Positions 36,801-46,190 of a stretch of DNA of 64,000 bases are shown here, piece after piece. The notes under the pieces are model-generated. The model worked only from the letters and a program-made list of their open reading frames with translations. It ran no database searches and was not told the DNA's origin. Made by a program: the position numbers and the translations under genes. Origin of the DNA: UBA6522 sp965262365 (GTDB lineage Bacteria; Pseudomonadota; Gammaproteobacteria; Steroidobacterales; Rariloculaceae). The stretch is taken from NCBI GenBank assembly GCA_965262365.1, contig OZ253541.1, forward strand, positions 5,952,001 through 6,016,000, in the 5' to 3' direction. Position 1 is the stretch's first letter, and every line of letters starts with the position of its first letter.

Positions 36801-39800
36801 GGGACAAATCATCAAACAGCGACGCGACACCCACTAGGTTCACCTTCACCGGCACGATCACCGACAACGACACGGCGGGCGTCACGCTGTCGAAAACGTC
36901 GCTGACGGTGACGGAGGAGGACACCACCGGTGACAGCTACACGGTGGTCCTCACCAGCCAGCCGACGGCGAATGTCGTGGTGACGGTCGCCGGGCACTCG
37001 GGCACGGACGTGACCCCGACGCCGACTACCCTGACGTTCACGCCGATTAACTGGGAAACAGTCCAGCCGGTGACGGTGACCGCCGGCACCGATATGGACA
37101 TGGTGAACGAAACGGTCTCGCTGACCCACAGCGCGGCGAGCACCGACGCCAACTACAACGGCATCACAATCGGCGGCGTGGCGGTGTCCGTGCACGACGA
37201 CGATACCGGCAACAACCTCGCCACGGGCAAGCCGGCGATTTCCGGCACGGCGCAGGTGGGCGAGACGCTGACGGCTACAATCGGCAACATCGCCGACACC
37301 GACGGGCTGCCGGCCACGTTCCCGGGCGATTACACCTTCCAGTGGTTGCGGGTGGACGCCGACGGCATGTCGAACGAGACGGACATCGGCGCCGGCGCCG
37401 TGACCTACACGCCGGTGGCGGCAGACGTGGGCAAGAAGGTCAAGGTGACCGTGAGTTTCACCGACGACGGGGGCACCGGCGAGGCGCGCACCAGCAACGC
37501 CTACCCGTCGAGCGGGACGATCACGGCGGAGCCGCTGCCGGCATTGTCGTTCGTCTCGAACGAGGTCACCGTGGACGAGGACGCCGGACCGGCGACGCTC
37601 ACGGTCGAACTCACCCCGGCCAGCACCGGGACGGTGACCGTGGACTACGCGACGCGTGATTCCTTTGCGAAAGCAGGTGAGGACTATACGGCGACCTCGG
37701 GCACGCTGACATTTACCGCCGGCCAGACCTCGAAAACCTTCACCGTCCCGATCACGGACGACGATGTCTATGAGAACAATGAAGCATTCTTCGTGGATCT
37801 CAGCAACCCCACCGGCGCGACGCTGCCGGATCCTCCATTAGCAGCGGTCAGAATTGATAGCGGGGAGGCAGCGCCGACGGCGTCAATGGCGGACGTCACC
37901 GTCGATGAAGGGGCGGGCACGATGACGCTGACCCTTCGATTGAGCCACCCGAGCGACGCGGAGATAGCCTACTTTACGATTTATGATGAAGACATTGCGA
38001 CGGGCACGGCGACGGAGGGCGAGGACTATGACGACTTCCTCCTGGGGCCAGTAAGAACAGCGAGGATCACCGTGCCGGCGGGCGATCTGTCGCAAACCTT
38101 CGACATCACCCTCGTGGACGACGGCGTGGACGAACCGGACGAAACGATTGTCATAGAGTGGATTAGAAACTCAAACGATGACGCGACACCCGACTTCATC
38201 ACCTTCACCGGCACGATCACCGACAACGACACGGCGGACAACAACCCGACGGTGCGTTTCGGGGCATCGTCCTACACGGCGATCGAGGGCGTGGCCGGGG
38301 CGGTGGTGACGGTGGAACTGAACCCGGCGGCATCGCGCGCGGTCACCATACTGGTGACGGCGACCCCGCAGGGCGGCGCGAGCAGCGCGGACTACTCTGG
38401 CGTACCGGGCAGCGTGACCTTTGCCGCCGGCGAGACAGAGCAGTCGTTTACGGTCAGGGCCACCGACGATTCGGCGGCCGACGACGGCGAGAGCGTGCAA
38501 CTGGGCTTTGGCCGCCTGCCGTCGGGCGTGCTGCTCGGCAGCCCGTCGACGGCGACGGTGGCGCTGGTGCAGGACGCGGACGTGTCGACCTGGTATGTGT
38601 GGTTCGGCGAATCCGCCTACACCGCCACCGAGGGCGGCACGGCGACGATCAGCGTGCACCTGAACTCTCCCTGGAAGCCGGAACGGAACGAGGCGCTGAC
38701 GGTGCCGCTGTTCGATCCGGAGCATCGGGGCGGCGCGAGCGCAGACGATTATTCCGGCTTGCCCGAGAGCGTGACCTTCCAGCCGGGGCAGACCCGGGCG
38801 TCGTTCACGGTGCGGGTAACCGAGGACAGCGAAGACGACGACGGCGAGAGCGTGCTGATCGGGTTCCGCCGCCTGTTTCCGGAGGACCTGGAAGTGGGCC
38901 GCTACGGGCCGCACAAAACGACGCTGCGTATCGCCGACAACGACGGCGAGAAGGCGGTGACGGTGAGCTTCGCGGCCGCGAACTACACGGCGGCGGAAGG
39001 CGGCGCGACGGCGACGGTGCGGCTGCGGCTTGACGCGGCGCCGGGCCGCTCGGTGACGATCGAGCTGACGAAGACCCACCGCGGGGCCACGGCGGCGGAC
39101 TATTCCGGCCTGCCGGATAACGTGACCTTCGGTGCGTCGGAGACGGAAAAGAGTTTTACGGTCACCGCGACCGACGACTCGCAGGACGACGATCGGGAGA
39201 GCGTGGCGATCGGCTTCGGTTCGCTGCCCTCGAAGGTATCGGCGGGCAGCCCGTCCGAGGCGGTGGTGCAACTGACCGACAACGACCATGCCGTGCCGAG
39301 CGTGCAGGTGAGGTTCGACGCCAGCGCCGGGGCGGTGCGCGATGGCGTCGAAGAGGGCGGGAGCTACAGGCTGGGCGTCAGGCTGAGCGTGAAGCCGGGC
39401 GTGACATTGACGATTCCGTTGAAGTATGCGTATCTGGGCGGCGCGACGGCGGCCGATTTCAGCAACCTGCCGGCGAACGTGACCTTCGCGAAAAACGTGA
39501 CGTCGGCGGGCGTGACCATCCGCCCGGTGGACGACTTCGAGGAGGATCCCGGGGAGAGCCTGAAGGTGTCCTTCGGGACGTTGCCCGCCGGCGTGTCGGT
39601 GAACCCGTGGAGCGGCCGCTCCACAATCATCCCGGTCATCGACAACGATGCCACGCCGGGCCTGTCGGTGTCGGATGCGAGCGCGCGGGAGTGGCCGAAC
39701 AAGAAGGTGTGCCTGGTATTCGTGGTGACGATGGACCGGATGGACGTCGATCACGAGGTGAGCGTGGACTATGCGACGCGCAGCGGCACGGCGGTGGCGG

Positions 39801-41665
39801 GGCTGGACTTCAAGCCGATCTCGGGCACGCTGGTGTTCCGGCCAGCCGAGAGCAAGCGCCGGACCGCATCGAAGAGCCTGTGCGTGGAAGTGATCGACGA
39901 TTCCCATGACGAAGGCGTCGAGGAGATGACGCTGGTGCTGTCCAACCCCGTGCGGGCCTACCTGATCGACGATGGAACCGGAACCGGATCCATCAGCAAC
40001 ACCGACAAGATGCCCGGAGCGTGGCTGACGCGTTTCGGGCGCGCGGCCACCGATCACGTGGTCGAGGCGGTCGGGGAGCGCTGGCAAGGCGGGCCGCAGA
40101 CCCCGCACCTGACCCTTGGCGGGCGCCAGGCCGGGGACCTGTTCGGATGGGCCGGGCTCGGCGGGCTCGGCGGGCGGTCCGGGCGGGACACGGCCGTTGA
40201 CCGGGATGACCCGGTCGGGACCGATCCGTCCTCGATGGGGTGGTTGGCCCCGTCCGGCGGCGCCGGTGCGGGCATCGGCGCAACCGTCCCCGGCATGACC
40301 CTGGGCGACATGAACACGGCCCCGGGCGGAGCGGGCGGCGTTGAGCGCGAAGCCGGAAAAACGCTGAGCGGGCGTGCCGCCCAAGGCGCGCTGTTGCGGG
40401 CGCTGGGCCTGCCCGATCCGAGGGCGGTGCCGGATCTTCGCACGCTGCTGATGGGCAGTTCGTTCTTCTACTCCGCGGCACTCGACGAAGACGGCGAAAG
40501 CCGGTCATCGGGCCGAACCCGGTTACCGGGCCGAATCCGGTCACCGGGCTGGCTCGGGGAGTGGTCGGCGTGGGGCCGCACCGCGTCGAGCCGCTTCAGC
40601 GGGGCCGACGGCAGCCTGGCGCTCGATGGCGAGGTCGCCACGGCGATGCTCGGATTCGACAGCCGCTGGGACCGGTGGCTGGCCGGGGTCGTGGTGTCGT
40701 TCAGCGAAGGCCGGGGCGCCTACACGCACCCGACGGCGAGCGGCGGCGCGGTCGCAAGCACCATGACGGGCGTTAACCCCTACGCGCGGTTCGAACTGAA
40801 CGACCGCACGAGCGTCTGGGGCGTGCTCGGCTACGGCGCGGGCGATCTGTCGCTCACGCCGGCGCGTTCCGATACGGCGCTCGGGACGGAGCTTGCGAAC
40901 GCCATGGCGGCGTTCGGCGGGCGAACGGCGCTGTCGGTGCGCACCGGCGAGGCCGGGCGGTTCGAGCTGGCGCTGCGTTCCGATGCGCGGCTGACGAACA
41001 CCGTCTCCGAATCCATCGAGGGCCTGGTCGGGACCGCGGGCCAGACCGCCCGGGTGCGGCTGATGCTCGAGGGTTCCGGCTCGATGCGGCTTGCCACCGG
41101 CGGGGTGCTGAAGCCGAAGCTTGAAGCGGGGCTTCGTTACGACACCGGCGATGCGGAGACCGGCGCGGGGCTTGAGGTCGGCGGCGGGCTCGGCTACGCG
41201 GCCGGGCGGCTGTCGGTCGAAGTCAACGCGCGGGGGCTGCTGGCCCATCGGGACACCGAGTACGAGGAATGGGGGTTCAGCGGTTCGATCGCCTACACCC
41301 CGTCCAAGGACGGGCGCGGGCTGTCGATGCGGCTCGGTTCGGCCTGGGGGGCCACACAGAGCGGCGTGCAGTCGCTGTGGAGCCGCCAGGACGCCTCGGG
41401 GCTGGTGAGCAACGCTGCGTTCGAGGCGGCGCAACGCTACCAGGTCGAGCTGCGTTACGGGCTTGACGGGAAGACCGGCCGTGCGCGGTGGGAGCCGTTC
41501 GTGGGTGTGGAGTCGGGCGAGGGAGCGAGCCGGGCGCTTCGCCTGGGCGTGAAGCTCACCTCGGGCCGGCGCCTCGACGCGGGGCTTGAGCTGGGCCAGC
41601 GCCAGGGGCGCCCGGGCGCGGATCCGGAGCAGGCCGTACAGCTTCGCGGCGCGCTGCGCTGGTAG
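33842..41665 (+). CDS. Giant Calx-beta/FN3/Ig autotransporter adhesin, start unclear (5' truncated)
   Basis: About 2600 residues of a surface adhesin exported by a type V route. In order by nucleotide: an N-terminal WCTT module (33850-34220), a fibronectin type III domain (34230-34530), a long extracellular module (34550-35150), Ig-like repeats (35160-35470, 35880-36180, 37230-37530), a second WCTT module (35500-35870), about nine Calx-beta repeats, Ca-binding and DE-rich (36200-37200 and 37550-40010), and an autotransporter beta-barrel (about 40560-41665, ending GALRW). No signal peptide can be found. The open frame runs back into the antisense of ssb, and the nearest in-frame starts (GTG 33869, ATG 33894) fall inside the first module. 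The gene therefore seems to have lost its true 5' end and may not be exported. Confidence 0.82.
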   Translation, partial: PLSWCTTLGVGYATSSGMLSMFEEFGYLANGNFGDLLSTTFSHGGTSYTVSQVYRSKNSSPDGNTVLTDKLSIAVSSALPDGTVLQLGSRTFTVDSDSETNTPNQEAWDLRGNPLSWTAGQHVTASLKFPTAPNQPTGLTATANGATQIDLAWVAPADNGGATISGYRIEVSADAGTTWTNLLANTGTTNVTYSHTGLTRGSTRHYRVSAINANGTGGASDPTSATTATPTPPAPPEITVPNDWSLIPTGHSTGDKFRLIFLSSTKTNAGSADIVDYNTFIQGRAAGGHSDIQTYSAGFRAVGCTDDSDATANTATTGTGVVIHWLNGNKVADDYTDFYDGSWDEERNNQDRNELGNNGPDTSNINNYPYTGCKHDGTESITGTTSYALGAPGGFVRTGRPNSTASGDGPISSGDTAGNTFTRPMYGLSQVFEVADAGNTATTGTPSIDGTPQVGLVLTAAKGTLADVDGTTKADNGDTGYAYSYQWVRVDGSTETPITSATARTYTLTAADLGKTIKVQTSFTDDGDTAEGPLTSAATVAVLAAAGACPTDNDWCTTLTVEFRQQSPSVQYYGYIENFGTGALGDRTINYGGRNWMLDALFIRDDAGTRTIRIEDFFTNGFLPRGSVFTLGGQDFTTNAAAEDFATKVYEWPVPAGMAWIDGQEVTVSVTLANFAATGEPTISGTAAVGETLTAAIGNIADTDGLPTTFPGDYTFQWLRRDGGTDSTITGATAITYTPVAADVGKKVKVTVSFTDDGGTGEARTSNAYPSSGTISAEPLPELSFAGSNITVSETAGTATLTVELDPASTGTVTVDFATSDVGTFSAHAGVDYTATSGTLTFAASETSKTITVPILNDTDYDPSQRFRVTLSNASGATLPTSPWAFVNITNDDAMPTASIANVTVGEGAGTLTLTLALDRLSNGDITYSAATAGVSGTATVADDYVAFLQGGSKDFNVPAGAMSATFDITLVDDSLDETDETIVIIWDKSSNSDATPTRFTFTGTITDNDTAGVTLSKTSLTVTEEDTTGDSYTVVLTSQPTANVVVTVAGHSGTDVTPTPTTLTFTPINWETVQPVTVTAGTDMDMVNETVSLTHSAASTDANYNGITIGGVAVSVHDDDTGNNLATGKPAISGTAQVGETLTATIGNIADTDGLPATFPGDYTFQWLRVDADGMSNETDIGAGAVTYTPVAADVGKKVKVTVSFTDDGGTGEARTSNAYPSSGTITAEPLPALSFVSNEVTVDEDAGPATLTVELTPASTGTVTVDYATRDSFAKAGEDYTATSGTLTFTAGQTSKTFTVPITDDDVYENNEAFFVDLSNPTGATLPDPPLAAVRIDSGEAAPTASMADVTVDEGAGTMTLTLRLSHPSDAEIAYFTIYDEDIATGTATEGEDYDDFLLGPVRTARITVPAGDLSQTFDITLVDDGVDEPDETIVIEWIRNSNDDATPDFITFTGTITDNDTADNNPTVRFGASSYTAIEGVAGAVVTVELNPAASRAVTILVTATPQGGASSADYSGVPGSVTFAAGETEQSFTVRATDDSAADDGESVQLGFGRLPSGVLLGSPSTATVALVQDADVSTWYVWFGESAYTATEGGTATISVHLNSPWKPERNEALTVPLFDPEHRGGASADDYSGLPESVTFQPGQTRASFTVRVTEDSEDDDGESVLIGFRRLFPEDLEVGRYGPHKTTLRIADNDGEKAVTVSFAAANYTAAEGGATATVRLRLDAAPGRSVTIELTKTHRGATAADYSGLPDNVTFGASETEKSFTVTATDDSQDDDRESVAIGFGSLPSKVSAGSPSEAVVQLTDNDHAVPSVQVRFDASAGAVRDGVEEGGSYRLGVRLSVKPGVTLTIPLKYAYLGGATAADFSNLPANVTFAKNVTSAGVTIRPVDDFEEDPGESLKVSFGTLPAGVSVNPWSGRSTIIPVIDNDATPGLSVSDASAREWPNKKVCLVFVVTMDRMDVDHEVSVDYATRSGTAVAGLDFKPISGTLVFRPAESKRRTASKSLCVEVIDDSHDEGVEEMTLVLSNPVRAYLIDDGTGTGSISNTDKMPGAWLTRFGRAATDHVVEAVGERWQGGPQTPHLTLGGRQAGDLFGWAGLGGLGGRSGRDTAVDRDDPVGTDPSSMGWLAPSGGAGAGIGATVPGMTLGDMNTAPGGAGGVEREAGKTLSGRAAQGALLRALGLPDPRAVPDLRTLLMGSSFFYSAALDEDGESRSSGRTRLPGRIRSPGWLGEWSAWGRTASSRFSGADGSLALDGEVATAMLGFDSRWDRWLAGVVVSFSEGRGAYTHPTASGGAVASTMTGVNPYARFELNDRTSVWGVLGYGAGDLSLTPARSDTALGTELANAMAAFGGRTALSVRTGEAGRFELALRSDARLTNTVSESIEGLVGTAGQTARVRLMLEGSGSMRLATGGVLKPKLEAGLRYDTGDAETGAGLEVGGGLGYAAGRLSVEVNARGLLAHRDTEYEEWGFSGSIAYTPSKDGRGLSMRLGSAWGATQSGVQSLWSRQDASGLVSNAAFEAAQRYQVELRYGLDGKTGRARWEPFVGVESGEGASRALRLGVKLTSGRRLDAGLELGQRQGRPGADPEQAVQLRGALRW
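35888..36183 (+). repeat. Near-identical internal repeat of the adhesin, unit 1
   Basis: About 295 bp encoding an Ig-like domain (VGETLTAAIGNIADTDGLP ... VGKKVKVTVSF). It recurs at about 37238-37539 with an offset of 1350-1356 bp. The two are almost identical in DNA apart from a variable stretch in the middle, so the repeat can recombine and change repeat number. Confidence 0.8.
37238..37539 (+). repeat. Near-identical internal repeat of the adhesin, unit 2
   Basis: Second copy of the repeat at 35888-36183. It is two codons longer in the variable part (VDADGMSNETDIGAGA). The last 120 bp of both copies look identical at the DNA level. Confidence 0.8.
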
Positions 41666-41832
41666 GCGCGGCGGGCCGGGGGTAGCGCCGGGACGGCAGG
41701 TCGCGACAGGGCGAAATCGTGTGACGAGGGAGTAGACGGAACCGCGGGCGGGCGGCCAAACGGCGATGCCCTGCGGCGGTGCGAGGATGCGGCGGTTGCC
41801 CGGACGGTACCGGGAAGGGAATCCCGGCGGGC

Positions 41833-42537
41833 ATGGCGAGCGACGGCGGCCCGCGGGCTTGGGCGTTTCTGCGGCGCAACCCCGTTTATGGGGCGGCATG
41901 CCGGGAGGCGTTCGGGCACCCGGCGCTCGAGGTGGCGCCGTTCCCGCTGCGGATCCAGTCTCGAGCTGACCGCAAGGCGTTCGCGTGGGGATTGCTGGCG
42001 TGGGAGATCCCTGATGGGACCGGCGACAATCCGTCACCGTTCTGGGCCGGGGCGCCGACGCTGGATGGCGAGTTGGGGACGGAAGCGCCGCCACTCGCGC
42101 CGCTGCTTGAAAACGCCGGCGCGCGCCTGTCGGGGCTGAGGCTCGCCGACGGGAGGCTCATTCTCAAGATCGAAAACCGTTCGCAGGCGGCGCAGGTGCG
42201 CCTGCGGTCGGGGCTTGTGCATGCCGGACTCGAATCCGGAGTGGCGACCGGGCTGGTGCTGAGGCTTGCGTTCTGGTCCGGGCCGATGCAGGCGATCGAG
42301 CGGCTGCAAGCACTGGCAAGCCTGGCGCGAGGGTCGGGGCGCGATGCGCCGCACCCGGTGGATCGGGAACTTCTGACGGTGCTTGACGCGCGGCTGGCGG
42401 GCAAATCCTGGCGCGAGACCGCGGTGGACCTCTACGGCGCGCAGCGCGTAGCGGCCGAGTGGCACAGGGAAAGCTGGATGCGCGCGCGCGTGCGCCGGCG
42501 GGACAAGAAGGCCCGTTTCCTGATGGAAGGTGGGTAA
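41833..42537 (+). CDS. DUF2285-domain protein
   Basis: A 234-residue protein. The N-terminal RAWAFLRRNPVYGAACREAF matches the start typical of DUF6499/DUF2285 proteins. The C-terminal part, LLTVLDARLAGKSWRETAVDLYGAQRVAAEWH, is the DUF2285 helix-turn-helix-like block, followed by a basic RARVRRRDKKAR tail. These proteins are characteristic of integrative and conjugative elements and plasmids in proteobacteria, and probably bind DNA. ATG 41833 is preceded by a purine-rich GGGAAGGGAATCCC stretch. It is followed by an excisionase-like gene, as is usual. Confidence 0.82.
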   Translation: MASDGGPRAWAFLRRNPVYGAACREAFGHPALEVAPFPLRIQSRADRKAFAWGLLAWEIPDGTGDNPSPFWAGAPTLDGELGTEAPPLAPLLENAGARLSGLRLADGRLILKIENRSQAAQVRLRSGLVHAGLESGVATGLVLRLAFWSGPMQAIERLQALASLARGSGRDAPHPVDRELLTVLDARLAGKSWRETAVDLYGAQRVAAEWHRESWMRARVRRRDKKARFLMEGG

Positions 42538-42589
42538 CAGTACGTGTGTCCCGGGATCGTTCGGGGCGCGTGCGGAGAAGGAGAATGAA

Positions 42590-42913
42590 ATGGGATCCGC
42601 AATGACGTTTTACTCCACGCGCCATGTGGCTGATTGGCTCGGGATTTCGCCGCGCACGCTTGAGGGCTACCGGATCACGGGCAAGGGACCGGTGTTTCAC
42701 CGATTCGGCTGCAGGGTGCGTTACCTCGGGGCCGATCTTGATATCTGGGTGGCGGCGCAACGGCGAATCTCAACGGCCGACGAGGGCGGGGCACTTCGGT
42801 TGGCCGTGCGATGGCAGCGCCGCAAACCGCCTGGGTGGGCGAGCGGCGAACGGGACGCGCCGCGCAATCCCTTGGGTGCAAGTCAATGGATTCCGGCGGG
42901 ACCGGATTCGTAG
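42590..42913 (+). CDS. Helix-turn-helix excisionase-like protein
   Basis: A 107-residue protein with an HTH_17/MerR-like N-terminal domain: YSTRHVADWLGISPRTLEGYRITGKGPVFHRFGCRVRYLGADLDIWV. Such proteins follow DUF2285 genes on integrative elements and act as excisionases or transcription regulators. Start ATG 42590 follows an AGAAGGAG site. The C-terminal 40 residues are basic and of low complexity. Confidence 0.8.
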   Translation: MGSAMTFYSTRHVADWLGISPRTLEGYRITGKGPVFHRFGCRVRYLGADLDIWVAAQRRISTADEGGALRLAVRWQRRKPPGWASGERDAPRNPLGASQWIPAGPDS

Positions 42914-43159
42914 AATCGGCGACTGCCCACTGGATGACAAAAAATGGGATACGATGATCACCGATCCCTTGAGAAGCGAACGCCTGCGGATAATCGCGCG
43001 GGTGAGTACGCTGGAGTTGTATTCAATCCGCTTTCGGATTGCTTACTTGGGAAAAGGACGCGGTAAGTCGATCAGTTGAGTGTATTCGGATAAATAATGT
43101 ATAAACAACAAGTTACAGTTAAGTTACGACTGTGGACGCCGGGTAGTTAAATATGCGGG

Positions 43160-44019
43160 CTAAATCCAGGACTGAATCAGTTCGAGCATCCGTTGTCGCT
43201 GATAAGCATCCGGCAGCCTACCGATACCGGCACCCATATTGTCAACAACGTGGCGTGTTTTGGTGGTTTCCATAAAAACTGACGTGATGGCCGGGTGGCC
43301 GACAATCCATTTGAGGGCAAACTGTGCCCAGCTTTCGCAATCGAACTCGCTGACCCAGTCGGGCAGCTCCCGGCCAGCAGTCAGACGGAAAATTTCACCG
43401 CTGCGAAACGGCTGCATGACGAAGACGGCACCGTCATTCATAACCTCAACCATGACATCAGCGTGATTCGGACCGGCACCACTCGGGCCTATGTGGCGTA
43501 CCAGGCCTTCGGCTTTCCACTCTTTCATCAGCGGCCAATATGCCTCTGTGGTATCCGTCGTAATCGCGTTGCGGAGCTGCAGCGTGTCCAGCGGGTTTTG
43601 CGCAGGATTGATATCAGCTTCTCAACGTGCTCGCGTGTCGCAACGTGTTCACCGAATTCGTCAAAAGGGCTTGTCACAAAACGAATCGCATCTAACTCTT
43701 CTCGCGGGAGGTACTCTGACAGATTCACAATACTGCCGTAACTAGCATCGATAAGATTGCCACCACGAACCCTGAATGCCTCGACGAGCTCGCGGACGGC
43801 TTCGTCCCTTTCGGGACCAAACTCCTGCGCAAATTCACTCGCCGCGTCGTCGCTAAACGCTGGTGAGTTGCCGAAGCCGATAACACCAACGCGCTCGCCG
43901 GTGGACGGGATTTCGCGCGTTGAGATCGAGGTGTGCGATTACGCAAACAATTGGGGCGATATTGCTGACGTCAATGTCGTGGCGCCCGTCAGTTGCAGGA
44001 ATTCTCGTCGTCCAATCAT
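43160..44019 (-). pseudogene. Tat-exported aldo/keto reductase, two lesions
   Basis: The ATG at 44017-44019 begins MIGRREFLQLTGATTLTSAI, a Tat-like signal. Codon 27 is a TAA stop at 43939-43941, after which the same frame resumes with VGVIGFGNSPAFSDDAASEF and AFRVRGGNLIDASYGS. Near 43605-43625 the frame shifts; the protein continues as LDTLQLRNAI...EGLVRHIGPSGAG and ends with a typical aldo/keto reductase C terminus (WIVGHPAITSV, then a helix). Two independent lesions mean the gene is dead. It lies 29 bp downstream of the TonB-dependent receptor gene, so the two may have been one operon. Confidence 0.82.
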
Positions 44020-44048
44020 TTTCCGATTCTCCCTGTTGGCCCCTCAGA

Positions 44049-46190
44049 CTAGTCGAATCGATAGCCAAAACTCACACCGTACGTTCGCGGTGCGCGGAAG
44101 TTCGCGGTCCGACCTCCCGTACCGGTGACCAGATAGGAAAGATCGACGACATCGTCCCCGTCTCGATTCTCAATATTCCTGATCCAGCCGTCCAGATACC
44201 AGTTTTCGTTCGCCGGCCGATAGGAAACCTGAAAATTGGTTTCGGACCAGCTTTCCTGCACATCAATATCGTAGCCAAATTGCCGCAGATCAGTGTCATC
44301 TTCCCAATGCACGACAATACTCGGTATCAGGCTGGCTCCATTTTGTAACCGAAAGCTGTGCTCGAAACCAATGTTGAATGCCAGCTCCGGCGTCAGCGGT
44401 ATTCGATTGCCGCTCACGTCAACAGGAGCTGTACCGCCGGGAAACGTCACGTCGATCAGCGTTTCGCCGTCATCGTACTCACTGTCGTTGTAGGCAAGCG
44501 AAAAGAACAACTGACTGTTGTCGCTGATTGCAAAATCAATATCCGTTTCGAAGCCGAAGATATCCGCGTCGACGTTCTCAACAATATTGCCGCCACCGAA
44601 AAACACGACAACCTGATGATCCTCATAGTCATACCAATAGAACGCCGAGTTGATGCGCAGGCGATCTTCCAGGAACTCACTTTTGTGACCGACTTCGATG
44701 GCAAAGATCTCTTCGTTGTCAAAGCGCGGGTCCGTAATCCCGGTCAGCAGGGCGCTGATCGCATCAACGAATCCGCCCGCCTTGTATCCGGTCCCAACCT
44801 TTGTATACAAGAGACTGTCGTCGTTCGCATCATATTCCAGCGTCAGTTGCCAGTCTGTTGAATCCCATTCCCCGCTTTCGCTTGCAACGGTCAGCGGGAT
44901 AGCCATGCCGAATGCAACGCCCTCTCGTGTGGAATTACGCTCCTCTTTTTCATCGTCGGAATAGCGCAGACCAGCACCGATGCGGAAACTCTCGTTGACG
45001 TGGTACGTCAGATTTCCGAAAACAGCCCGCGACGTTGAATTGAAATCCGGGATGGCGATATCAAGCACGATGGGACCCAGATTCACGTCTGCAACGCGTG
45101 TGGTGTCTTCGTCAAAGTAGTAGAGCCCCACCATCCAGTCGAGCGGATCACCGCCTACAGAACTCAGTCGCAGTTCATGGGACGTCTGATCACCGGTAAG
45201 TGCCTGGCCGCCATGCTGCGGCAGAAAGTCCGTCCCGTCGACATCGAAAAAACGATCTGTTTCGCCTTCGAACGCCGCGCCCAGATAAGTCAGCTGAACC
45301 TGGTCCGTTTCATAGTTGGCCTCGAGCCAAAACATATCCTGATCGTCACTCCAGAATGGCTCTGTATTCAATGAGGACTCAAACGGATCGGAGCCAGGAG
45401 GCATCGGGATTGGACGCGTGGCTGCCAGACCGCCATCACTCTGAAACGTGCTGAACCCAAACAACAATGAAAAATCATCTGTGGCGTTGTACAGTGCCTG
45501 CAAACGCACACTGCGATCATCCAGTGCGCTGCCGAAGTGGTCATTGCTGACCGATCCGGTCCCGGCAAAAGAATCGCGTTGCTGATAATTAGCCGCAGCC
45601 CTGACAGCAAACGTATCCTCGACAGCCTCTAGGTTTGCAACACCCGTAATATTTGCGTAACTATAATTACCAAACTGAGCATCAACATACCCGTTGGTGT
45701 CGAATTCAGGCCGGTTGTAAATGACGTTTATCGTGCCGCCCGTCGCGTTACGGCCATAGAGAATGCCCTGCGGTCCCTTCAATACTTCTACTCGCGCGAG
45801 ATCATAGAACGAACTACGAAGTGCACTGGGTCGCCCGATATAGACGCCGTTGTAGTGCGTGGCCACGGCCGGGTCCCCCGTGGGCAGAAGGTTGTTGCTG
45901 GTGATGCCGCGCAGAGCCACCTGCGGAGATTGGGTATTGTCAATCGACAATCCGGGCACGAGCGTGCGAATGTCAGTGAGACTAACGGTGCCCGCGCGCT
46001 GCAGATCCTCAGCAGACAGGGCCGTCACGGACAAAGGCAATTCCTGCAGACTCTGTTCTCGTTTTTGCGCCGTGACGATGACTTCTTCCAGTGCGACCGA
46101 TGGGCTGCCCTGGGCCAGCGCCTTGTCAACGGCTCCAGTCACCATCAGAGCCAAAAGTACCGATACACCCAGTGTTCTAAAGTTAGGCAT
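44049..46190 (-). CDS. TonB-dependent outer-membrane receptor
   Basis: A 713-residue outer-membrane receptor that imports a ligand using TonB energy. A signal peptide ends near KALAQ. The TonB box region is EEVIVTAQKREQSLQELP, followed by a plug domain (GVYIGRPSALR, VEVLKGPQGILYGRNATGGTINV) and a 22-strand barrel ending RTYGVSFGYRFD. The Q-K-R-E-Q-S-L opening is common in receptors for organic substrates (steroid-, aromatic- or sugar-type) and not in siderophore receptors, but the ligand is unknown. Start ATG 46190 begins MPNFRTLG; a GGGG stretch lies just upstream on the coding strand. Confidence 0.93.
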   Translation of the reverse strand: MPNFRTLGVSVLLALMVTGAVDKALAQGSPSVALEEVIVTAQKREQSLQELPLSVTALSAEDLQRAGTVSLTDIRTLVPGLSIDNTQSPQVALRGITSNNLLPTGDPAVATHYNGVYIGRPSALRSSFYDLARVEVLKGPQGILYGRNATGGTINVIYNRPEFDTNGYVDAQFGNYSYANITGVANLEAVEDTFAVRAAANYQQRDSFAGTGSVSNDHFGSALDDRSVRLQALYNATDDFSLLFGFSTFQSDGGLAATRPIPMPPGSDPFESSLNTEPFWSDDQDMFWLEANYETDQVQLTYLGAAFEGETDRFFDVDGTDFLPQHGGQALTGDQTSHELRLSSVGGDPLDWMVGLYYFDEDTTRVADVNLGPIVLDIAIPDFNSTSRAVFGNLTYHVNESFRIGAGLRYSDDEKEERNSTREGVAFGMAIPLTVASESGEWDSTDWQLTLEYDANDDSLLYTKVGTGYKAGGFVDAISALLTGITDPRFDNEEIFAIEVGHKSEFLEDRLRINSAFYWYDYEDHQVVVFFGGGNIVENVDADIFGFETDIDFAISDNSQLFFSLAYNDSEYDDGETLIDVTFPGGTAPVDVSGNRIPLTPELAFNIGFEHSFRLQNGASLIPSIVVHWEDDTDLRQFGYDIDVQESWSETNFQVSYRPANENWYLDGWIRNIENRDGDDVVDLSYLVTGTGGRTANFRAPRTYGVSFGYRFD

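Noticed and set aside
38171..40384. 737-codon open frame antisense to the adhesin
   Set aside because: It is Arg/His-rich low-complexity sequence caused by the GC-biased codon pattern of the Calx-beta repeats on the other strand. It has no motif and no ribosome-binding site.
40541..42094. Long minus-strand frame under the beta-barrel and DUF2285 genes
   Set aside because: Proline/arginine-rich shadow of two well-supported forward genes.
43939..43941. Recoded stop in the aldo/keto reductase
   Set aside because: The codon is TAA, sits in the signal-peptide region, and a second frameshift lies downstream. This is decay, not recoding.
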